The notes beneath the pieces are model-generated. The model was not told the origin of the DNA. It did no database searches and worked only from the letters and a program-made list of their open reading frames with translations. A DNA stretch of 8,362 nt, taken from contig JAXDIE010000067.1 in NCBI GenBank assembly GCA_034664165.1, forward strand, positions 1-8,362, given 5' to 3'. Source of the DNA: JACCVG01 sp034664165. GTDB lineage: Bacteria; Actinomycetota; Thermoleophilia; Solirubrobacterales; Thermoleophilaceae. Shown here one piece after another: positions 1 through 5,060 of this stretch. The stretch's first letter is position 1, and each line of letters begins with the position of its first letter. The translations under genes and the position numbers were made by a program.

Positions 1-1144
1 GGTAGTCGCCGGTCGGGTCCAGCTGCAGGTTCCAGGGGTTGCCGCCGCCCGGAAGCTCGACGGTCTGCATCAGCTTCGGATGCCTCGGGTCCTCGCCGAT
101 GTCATAGACGGAGATGTTGCCGCTGCCGGCGTTGGCGAAGTAGAGGCGGTCGCTCTCGGCGTTCACGATGCTCCAGCAGGGCAGGAAGGACTTGGTGTCG
201 TGGACCGTGGATGCGAACTTCAGATCCCCGTTGTCCTCGTAGTCGTAGGCGGCGATGCTCGAGTAGTTGGGGATCCCCGTGTACAGGACTGGATCGTCCA
301 GGTCGGCCGACAGCCCCGCGGGCCAGATGACCTTCGGAGGATGCCCGCGGTCGAAGACCTCCGGGCCCAGCTTCACCGGGTTGGCGGGCGCCGCGGTCAG
401 CTTGCCGTCGCTGCCGAGCCGGTAGCCGCGCAGAACACCCGTCTCCTCGGTGGTGAAGACCTGATCGCCCCCCGGGGCCACGAACACCTGCGTGGGCGAT
501 GACTTCGGTGGCACGGTCTGGGTGAAGCCGGTTCGCGTGAGCGCGCCGTCCGCGCCCACGTGGAATGTCGTGTAGTTGGCCTCGACGCTCTTGAGGTCCC
601 GGACCCCGTCCTGGGCCTTGTTGGCCACCACCAGGATGCTGCCGCTGAGCCCCAGGGCACCCGGGGCCGTGCCGCCGCTGGGATAGGGCGAGCCGGGGGA
701 GGGCTCCAGCGAGCCATCGCCCTTGATCCGGAAGACGGCGATGGTGTCGGACCCCTGGTTGATCGCGAAGAGCAGCGTGCCCTGCGGGTTGGTGATCACC
801 TGCTCGTCGGCATCGAGCACACCGGCGTTGTCCAGGTCGGCGGAGCCGCTGCCATCGGTCGGGTACTCCTCGACCTCGAGCGGGCGGAACGAGCCCTCGT
901 GGTATTTGAAGGCCAGAATCGAGTTGGTCCCGGGCTTGGCCGAGTTGGTCTCGATGTAGACGGTGCCGTCGGGGCCGCGGGGCACGCCGCATGAGCGGAT
1001 CACGAACACGGCGATGGCGGCAGCGGCCACCAGGACAAAGAGGACGATGGCAATGGTCCTGGTGCGCGGCCCGCGCCGCCCACGCCCGACGGTGGCGGGA
1101 TGCGGAACGACAGGCGGGGCAAACGGCTGCTCGGCTGGCGGCAT
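1..1144 (-). CDS. Membrane-anchored lactonase/YncE-type beta-propeller protein, C-terminus cut by window edge
   Basis: Reading the minus strand from the ATG at 1144 gives 381 codons without a stop, continuing past base 1. Residues 1-30 are a Pro/Arg-rich cytoplasmic stretch. Residues 31-49 (starting IAIVLFVLVA) form one membrane helix, so the rest should lie outside the membrane. The remainder carries repeated propeller-blade strands, for example NPQGTLLFAINQGSDTIAVF and VFVAPGGDQVFTTEETGVL, each followed by a segment of the form 'G-D-G-S/K-L'. This pattern is typical of the lactonase (6-phosphogluconolactonase-like, PF10282) and YncE families. Real substrates are rarely known for these, and the anchored form argues against a cytosolic sugar lactonase; a surface or binding role is equally possible. 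A TAGATT box 7 bases before the ATG supports this start. Fold confidence is good; function is unknown. Confidence 0.85.
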   Translation of the reverse strand, partial: MPPAEQPFAPPVVPHPATVGRGRRGPRTRTIAIVLFVLVAAAAIAVFVIRSCGVPRGPDGTVYIETNSAKPGTNSILAFKYHEGSFRPLEVEEYPTDGSGSADLDNAGVLDADEQVITNPQGTLLFAINQGSDTIAVFRIKGDGSLEPSPGSPYPSGGTAPGALGLSGSILVVANKAQDGVRDLKSVEANYTTFHVGADGALTRTGFTQTVPPKSSPTQVFVAPGGDQVFTTEETGVLRGYRLGSDGKLTAAPANPVKLGPEVFDRGHPPKVIWPAGLSADLDDPVLYTGIPNYSSIAAYDYEDNGDLKFASTVHDTKSFLPCWSIVNAESDRLYFANAGSGNISVYDIGEDPRHPKLMQTVELPGGGNPWNLQLDPTGDY

Positions 1145-1151
1145 GACCGAG

Positions 1152-1157
1152 AATCTA
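1152..1157 (-). promoter_or_regulatory. -10 box (TAGATT) for the propeller gene, leaderless type
   Basis: The minus strand reads TAGATT, then 7 bases, then the ATG at 1144. A -10 hexamer (TANNNT) this close places the expected transcription start at or next to the start codon, which fits a leaderless mRNA. No recognisable -35 and no Shine-Dalgarno sequence are present. The same layout recurs at 7176-7181 and 7197-7202. Confidence 0.5.
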
Positions 1158-1159
1158 GG

Positions 1160-1182
1160 GCGTCCGGCCCGCTCCCGGACGC
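1160..1182. promoter_or_regulatory. Perfect 8-bp inverted repeat next to the -10 box
   Basis: GCGTCCGG (1160-1167) and CCGGACGC (1175-1182) are exact inverted copies separated by 7 bases. The dyad ends 2 bp upstream of the -10 box of the propeller gene, over the -35 region, where a repressor or activator site would lie. It could instead be the hairpin ending transcription of the nuclease gene that stops at 1217, but no T-run follows it on the minus strand. Confidence 0.35.
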
Positions 1183-1185
1183 GAA

Positions 1186-1228
1186 TGGCGTATTTCGTCC
1201 CGCTCAGGGACGTTTTTCACCACTCGTG
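1186..1228. repeat. Hairpin direct repeat, copy 1 (downstream end of the DUF559 unit)
   Basis: It matches 2233-2275 in the same orientation at 35 of 43 positions, by my own alignment. The core is CGTCCC (1196-1201), a 5-base loop, then GGGACG (1207-1212), followed by TTTTT. Outer TGG (1186-1188) and CCA (1220-1222) sit symmetrically around the core, making a 37-bp dyad. The stop codon and the last Trp codon of the DUF559 gene lie inside this copy. No plus-strand gene ends here, so the T-run does not make it a gene terminator. Confidence 0.8.
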
Positions 1229-2137
1229 AGCGGCGAGCGGGGCTCCAGCTTCTCGAATGCGACGCAATGTCCGCCCGGGATCGCTGACAGCCTGCTTCCA
1301 CGTGACACGTAGGACATGTTCACCGTGCGCCTCCAGTAGCGCCTGGCGCTCGGCGTCGTCCTCTCTGGCCAGCTTGTTGTCGTGCCACTGGGCACCGTCG
1401 GCTTCGACGACGAGTTTCTGGGCGGGCCAACGAAAGTCCGGGATGACCTTCCGTCCCTCTATGGCGAGCGGCACGTTGATCTCGGGCCGTTCCAGATCGC
1501 CGCGGAGAATGAGCTCGAGAACGACGTCTTCAAGCTCGCTGCGCGTTGGGGCTGGCCCGGTGGCGACGATCCGTCCGAGGGCCGCGGTTCCTCGTGGGTG
1601 CCCAAGACGCTTGATGGTCTCGACGATCTGGCCAAGCCTGACCAGTCCCAGCGATTGAGCCTGCCTGACCGCCCGTCTCTGCGCTCGTTCGCTCAAGACT
1701 GATGCTGCGTCCACGAGCGTCCTGGCCGGCGACGTGAGGGGCACGCCTCTGAGGACGCGACGATCGCCCGCGTCCAATGCCAGAGTCCGGTGCACTTGTA
1801 GCCGCTTTCCGCCCCGTCGATGGGAATCCGTGACGCTGACCTCCGGACGTCGATCTGACCAGGGAACGATGCCCCAGTGAGCGGCCGCGGACAGGTGGCT
1901 CAGTACCGCGTCTTCACCACAGGCCTTTACGGCGGCGATGAACAATCCATCGAGCGGAAGTCCCGGGTGGCCCACCGCGAAGACTCCATGGTGCAGGCGG
2001 TGAAGCCTTCCTTTGGCGACCCACTTTCGTGCGAGGCCGGGTGAGACGCCACACGAGCGAAGCTCGGAAAGCGACACGACCCCGAACTGCGATCCTGCCA
2101 GCTCGGCGACGCGTCGGTCCACAAGGGGATCTGTCAC
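1217..2137 (-). CDS. AbiEi-like winged-helix protein with C-terminal DUF559 nuclease domain
   Basis: 306 residues. Residues 7-57 match the AbiEi antitoxin winged-helix (AELAGSQFGVVSLSELRSCG, then the GRLHRLHHGVFAVGH motif), expected to bind DNA. Residues 60-145 form the usual middle region of this family, ending TSPARTLVDAA. Residues 198-285 are a DUF559 domain, a Vsr-like PD-(D/E)XK nuclease fold: SELE (200-203), IPDFRW (232-237), VEADGAQWH (244-252), the Arg-rich helix near 257-264, and VLRVTWKQ (275-282). Candidate catalytic residues are E203, D234, E245 and D247, all present, so the domain looks intact. No AbiEii-type toxin gene adjoins it. The GTG at 2137 is the longest start; a GTG at 2122 (VDRRVAELAG) fits the family N-terminus as well, and neither has a clear ribosome site. 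The stop lies within repeat copy 1. The cellular role of such single-gene fusions is not established. Confidence 0.85.
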   Translation of the reverse strand: MTDPLVDRRVAELAGSQFGVVSLSELRSCGVSPGLARKWVAKGRLHRLHHGVFAVGHPGLPLDGLFIAAVKACGEDAVLSHLSAAAHWGIVPWSDRRPEVSVTDSHRRGGKRLQVHRTLALDAGDRRVLRGVPLTSPARTLVDAASVLSERAQRRAVRQAQSLGLVRLGQIVETIKRLGHPRGTAALGRIVATGPAPTRSELEDVVLELILRGDLERPEINVPLAIEGRKVIPDFRWPAQKLVVEADGAQWHDNKLAREDDAERQALLEAHGEHVLRVTWKQAVSDPGRTLRRIREAGAPLAAHEW

Positions 2138-2232
2138 CGAATCGACGATGCGTCAAGCGTTGCCACCTGTGTGCCTCGCCGGGTAACGCTGCGGACACAG
2201 CCGTGTGCTTCCCGGGGCGACTCAGATGCCAG

Positions 2233-2275
2233 TGGGGCATTTCGTCCCGCCTAGGGACGTTTTCGACCAATCGAG
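2233..2275. repeat. Hairpin direct repeat, copy 2 (upstream end of the DUF559 unit)
   Basis: This partner of 1186-1228 has core CGTCCC (2243-2248), loop gccta, GGGACG (2254-2259) and then TTTT. The outer TGG (2233-2235) and CCA (2267-2269) keep exactly the same spacing as in copy 1. It lies in the 172-bp gap between the start of the DUF559 gene and the stop of the membrane-protein gene at 2310. Nothing else recognisable, and no good -10 box for the nuclease gene, was seen in that gap. Confidence 0.8.
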
Positions 2276-2309
2276 CCCGTGGGATTCTGCCCCGGGCCCC
2301 GGAGGCCAG

Positions 2310-2921
2310 CTAGAGCTTCAGTTCCGGGGGTTCGTCCACGTCCGGCAGGTCCGGGCGCTCCGTTGGCAGCGGCAGCGTGCGCTGGTCGCCCGGCAGCGGC
2401 TCCGTGAGGTCCTCATCGCGCGGGAGCGGCCTCGTGACCCCGTGGTTCGAGGGCAGGGGCGCGGTCAGGTCCTCCTCCCGCGGCGGGCGCCGCCGCGACG
2501 CCCCGCGGCCGAAGCCGGGCGGGTCGTCGTCCAGCCAGGTCGGCTCCCCGCGCGTCGAGGGCATGTCATCGGCCGGGCGCTTGGTCCGCTCCCGCACGCC
2601 CGCCGCGAAGATCAGCGCACAGCACCCCAGGGCGAAGACCGCCTGGGCGAAGGGCCGGTTGAAGAGCCGTACCAGCACCAGCAACGTGCACCAGACGCCG
2701 CCCAGCGCGATGATCGTGCCGTCGCCGAAGGGCAGGTGGAACCGCCGCCCCTGCGCCCGGCGGAAGATCAGCAGCAGAATCGCCAGGGCAACCAGGATCT
2801 CCGCGCCCTCGACGAAGGAGAACGGGCCGAACGTGCTCACGATCAGGAGCACCGCGCCCACCCCGGCAACGCGCTGCTCCGGGCTCAGGGCTCGCCAGAT
2901 GTTGCGGACAGCCGTGGCCAT
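2310..2921 (-). CDS. Four-helix membrane protein with repetitive Thr/Pro-rich C-terminal tail
   Basis: 203 residues; not a family I can name. Hydrophobic segments at about 18-36, 40-53, 69-86 and 91-108 suggest four membrane helices. A basic loop (RRAQGRR, 54-60) between helices 2 and 3 and a basic stretch after helix 4 suggest both tails are cytoplasmic. Residues 115-203 are polar, acidic and proline-rich. Within them a unit of about 20 residues occurs twice, 148-167 and 168-187, each with the pattern R-(E/D)-E-D-L-T-x-P-L-P followed by a second T-x-x-P-L-P-like element. The ATG at 2921 follows the DUF2203 stop by 6 bases, with GGTAGAG directly before it as a weak ribosome site. It is the last gene of the four-gene minus-strand block. 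Existence is well supported; function is unknown. Confidence 0.75.
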   Translation of the reverse strand: MATAVRNIWRALSPEQRVAGVGAVLLIVSTFGPFSFVEGAEILVALAILLLIFRRAQGRRFHLPFGDGTIIALGGVWCTLLVLVRLFNRPFAQAVFALGCCALIFAAGVRERTKRPADDMPSTRGEPTWLDDDPPGFGRGASRRRPPREEDLTAPLPSNHGVTRPLPRDEDLTEPLPGDQRTLPLPTERPDLPDVDEPPELKL

Positions 2922-2927
2922 CTCTAC

Positions 2928-3305
2928 CTACAGGGGCTCGCGCCCGGAGAAGCCTGAGTCGATGTCATGCCAGTACTCGATCTCGTCTTCACCCTCGACC
3001 CAGCACAGGTAGACCTCGCGGCCGTCGCGCAAGGACGGGAAGTCGACCAGCCCGCGGTCCAGGTCTCGCACGATGACGCCCATGCCCTGGAGCTCGGCGA
3101 GGATGGATCGCAGCGCCAGGAAGCCATCGGAGACGACCTTTCCCGCCCTGCCGCCCCCGTTCGAGGGGGTGGCCTCGGCAAGCTCGGCCCGGGCCTCTTC
3201 GTCGGTCAGCCCCTCACGCGCTGCGCGGAGCCGCACCAGGCGATCCCGGATCAGATCGAGTTCGGCGTTCGCCTCCTCGACCGTGAAGTGGCGTTCGTGC
3301 TCCAC
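2928..3305 (-). CDS. DUF2203 family protein
   Basis: 125 residues, the usual size for DUF2203. Diagnostic stretches are FTVEEANAEL (7-16) at the N-terminus, GVIVRDLDRGLVDFP (76-90), and a C-terminal block of the form LCWVEGEDEIEYWHD then SGFSGREPL (100-125). Residues 10-45 are charged and helical. The conserved Cys101, Trp102, Trp112 and His113 could form a ligand or metal site, but no function has been demonstrated for the family as far as I know. The start is a GTG placed 5 bases after the stop of the proline-rich gene, and the membrane-protein gene follows after 6 bases, so co-transcription is very likely. Family assignment is firm; biochemical role unknown. Confidence 0.88.
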   Translation of the reverse strand: MEHERHFTVEEANAELDLIRDRLVRLRAAREGLTDEEARAELAEATPSNGGGRAGKVVSDGFLALRSILAELQGMGVIVRDLDRGLVDFPSLRDGREVYLCWVEGEDEIEYWHDIDSGFSGREPL

Positions 3306-3310
3306 CCGGC

Positions 3311-3880
3311 TCAGTCGATCGGGATGTCTTCGACCTCGGGTGCCGAATCGTCCCTGTCCAGGCGCTCCAGGTACCAGTCGATCATCGAGCGCAGGGTCTT
3401 CAGCACCTCTCGCAGAAGCGAGTTGAACTGGCCCTGGAGATCGCCCGGCACCAGGCGCCGCAGCGCCTCGAGCAGCACGAAGAAGATCGAGAGGTCGGGA
3501 ACGCCGGCGCCGGGGCGCGGCGGCCCGGATCCGAGGTCGTAGTCGTCCCAGCGCGGCTCCTGGCCAAAGCCGGGGCGGGGCGGAGGCGGGGGCGGCCAGT
3601 CAGCCTGGTCGGGCGGTGGCGGTGGCGGTGGCGGGCCGGCCTGGTCATGAGGCGGAGGCGGCGGGTCGGACTCGCCGCGCATCGACGGAGGCGGAGGCTG
3701 GCGGTGGGGCTCGGGCGGCGGCTCGTGCTCGGGCCGCGGCGGAGGCGCGGGGGCGGAGGCCGGCGGCTCCGGCTGGCCGGCGCCGTTCTTTCGCCTTCCG
3801 AACAGGTCGAAACCACCGCGCGGACGGCGGAAAGGGTCGCGGGCAGCCGCGTCAGGACGTGCTTTGGGGTTCTCTTCCAT
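3311..3880 (-). CDS. Proline-rich protein with conserved-looking amphipathic C-terminal domain
   Basis: 189 residues, unrecognised. Residues 1-125 are low-complexity and probably disordered. They include uninterrupted proline runs of 5 (73-77), 8 (83-90) and 6 (96-101) residues, which would normally need elongation factor P to translate. Residues 127-176 are quite different: compact, helical and amphipathic (LSIFFVLLEALRRL, then LLREVLKTLRSMIDWYLERL), without a clear membrane helix. An acidic tail ends the protein. The layout suggests a flexible arm carrying a short interaction domain. The ATG at 3880 lies inside the ATPase gene, overlapping it by 29 bp, so the two are probably translationally coupled. 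A partnership with the ATPase is a guess from this coupling. The matching G-tracts on the plus strand (3572-3640) are a by-product of the proline codons. Confidence 0.72.
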   Translation of the reverse strand: MEENPKARPDAAARDPFRRPRGGFDLFGRRKNGAGQPEPPASAPAPPPRPEHEPPPEPHRQPPPPSMRGESDPPPPPHDQAGPPPPPPPPDQADWPPPPPPRPGFGQEPRWDDYDLGSGPPRPGAGVPDLSIFFVLLEALRRLVPGDLQGQFNSLLREVLKTLRSMIDWYLERLDRDDSAPEVEDIPID

Positions 3881-5060
3881 CTTCGTTTTTCTCGAAGCGC
3901 ACCTCCAGGGCGCCTTCTTCGAATCGCGCGGCGCTCGGACGGTATGCGGCCAGCGCGGAGGGCAGCATGATAGTCCGCTTCTGCTCGCCGACGCGGATCA
4001 CCACCTCCAGGCCGATCTTCTTCAGTTTGATGTCGCCCTTCTCCACGAAGGGAAGGGGCAGGCGCAGAGTGGCGCTCCCGTTGTCGCTCGTCAGCTCCTG
4101 CGAGATGCCTCCGTAGAGCATCGCGTGCGGCTCGAGGCCTGCGAAAACCTCGTCGCCGAGGCGGTCCAGCATCGCGGGCCCCATTACCTCCTGGTCGAAG
4201 TAGGGGGCGGTGAGGATCGGCACCGGCTGGAAGGCGGAATGCACGAGCTCCATCTGCTCCTGCTGCAACTCGCGCCAGTTGCCGAAATAGCCGCCCTCGA
4301 CGTCCTCCGGGAACACGCGATTCACGATCACGGCGTCGGTCACGTAGCCGTAGAGGTTCAGGTAGGTGAACGTGCGCATCGACTCCTTGATGACCATCCG
4401 GTCCGGGTTCATGACCAGACGGATCGACGTGGAGCTGCGGTCGCGGAGGATCCCGTTCATGGCCACGAGATTGCGAACCAGCCGCTCGATGTCGTCGAAG
4501 ACACCCTCGCCGGGCAGCGAGATGTCCAGCATCGACTTGGCCAGCGGCCTGGCCGCGGCCACGAGCCTGCGCTCCAGCGGGATCGCCTTGTCCAGCCACC
4601 ACCCGGCCACGTCGGGGAAGGACAACAGCCGCAGCGTCTCGCCCGTGGGAGCGCAGTCCACGATGATCGCGTCGAACTCGCCGGTGTCGTGGTGGCGCTT
4701 GATCTGGAGCAGGGAGAACAGCTCGTCCATGCCGGGTGGCACCGTCAGCTCCTCGGCCGAGATCCGGTCGACGCCGCGCTCGGAGAGCAGCCCGGCCATC
4801 CACTCCTGGACCGCCTCCCAGTTCTTCTCCAGCTCCTGCTGGGCCTGGATCTCCTGACCGAAGAGGTTGTCCCCGCACTGGGTCGGGTCGCTGCCCAGAT
4901 CGGCGTCCAGCGAGTCCGACAGGCTGTGCGCCGGGTCCGTCGAGAGGACGATGGTCCTCAGACCTGCGCTCGCACAGCGGCGCGCGGTGGCGGCGGCGAC
5001 GCTAGTCTTGCCGACGCCGCCCTTACCCGTGTAAAGAATCGTGCGCGAACTCAGAGGCAA
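3852..5060 (-). CDS. ArsA/Get3-family ATPase with C-terminal crystallin-like domain
   Basis: 402 residues. The deviant Walker A GKGGVGKT (12-19), switch I STDPAHSLSD (40-49) and switch II DCAPTGET (135-142) are intact, so it should be an active cytosolic ATPase of the ArsA/Get3 class. These proteins act in arsenite export or in delivery of hydrophobic proteins. No ArsB, ArsR or ArsD gene lies nearby and the ArsA Cys metal triad is not evident, so arsenic resistance is unlikely. Residues 325-395 (from ATLRLPLPF to ALEVRFEKN) match the ArsA_HSP20 domain found in many bacterial homologues. The start must be the TTG at 5060 or later, because an in-frame TGA directly precedes it and Walker A begins at residue 12. 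This overlaps the divergent lipoprotein start by 20 bp. It is first gene of the block running to 2310. Confidence 0.92.
   Translation of the reverse strand: MPLSSRTILYTGKGGVGKTSVAAATARRCASAGLRTIVLSTDPAHSLSDSLDADLGSDPTQCGDNLFGQEIQAQQELEKNWEAVQEWMAGLLSERGVDRISAEELTVPPGMDELFSLLQIKRHHDTGEFDAIIVDCAPTGETLRLLSFPDVAGWWLDKAIPLERRLVAAARPLAKSMLDISLPGEGVFDDIERLVRNLVAMNGILRDRSSTSIRLVMNPDRMVIKESMRTFTYLNLYGYVTDAVIVNRVFPEDVEGGYFGNWRELQQEQMELVHSAFQPVPILTAPYFDQEVMGPAMLDRLGDEVFAGLEPHAMLYGGISQELTSDNGSATLRLPLPFVEKGDIKLKKIGLEVVIRVGEQKRTIMLPSALAAYRPSAARFEEGALEVRFEKNEDGREPQSTS

Larger units (their letters stand above)
1186..2275. mobile_element. Putative repeat-flanked AbiEi-DUF559 cassette
   Basis: One gene is bounded on both sides by direct copies of the same palindromic repeat, 1047 bp apart. 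Recombination between the copies would remove the gene and leave a single repeat between the membrane-protein gene and the propeller gene, a sensible ancestral arrangement. The gene body has somewhat lower GC (63% over 1981-2100, against 73% at 2401-2460 and 4501-4560). There is no transposase, no target-site duplication that I can identify, and no classical terminal inverted repeat. Mobility is therefore an inference from layout; the repeats could also be an unrelated dispersed element. Confidence 0.35.

Noticed and set aside
102..992. 296-codon minus-strand frame rich in Arg, Gly and Pro
   Set aside because: It is an alternative frame of the propeller gene, which has clear blade motifs and a membrane anchor in its own frame.
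1186..1217. The repeat hairpins as Rho-independent terminators
   Set aside because: The T-run follows the stem only on the plus strand, and the genes ending nearby are all on the minus strand, where the stem is followed by GAAAT-type sequence.
1914..2270. 118-codon minus-strand frame that begins inside repeat copy 2
   Set aside because: It overlaps the N-terminal coding part of the AbiEi-DUF559 gene in another frame, is Arg/Pro-rich, and shows no recognisable domain.
3400..4878. 492-codon minus-strand frame, and the 401-codon plus-strand frame at 3864-5069
   Set aside because: Both overlap the ATPase gene, whose nucleotide-binding motifs are unambiguous. The compositions (Arg/Pro/Ala or His/Gln/Val-rich) are those of high-GC shadow frames.
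3852..5060. Arsenite-resistance pump ATPase
   Set aside because: No arsB, arsD, arsR or arsC gene is nearby and no ArsA-type metal-binding cysteine set is evident, so only the broader ArsA/Get3 family name is used.
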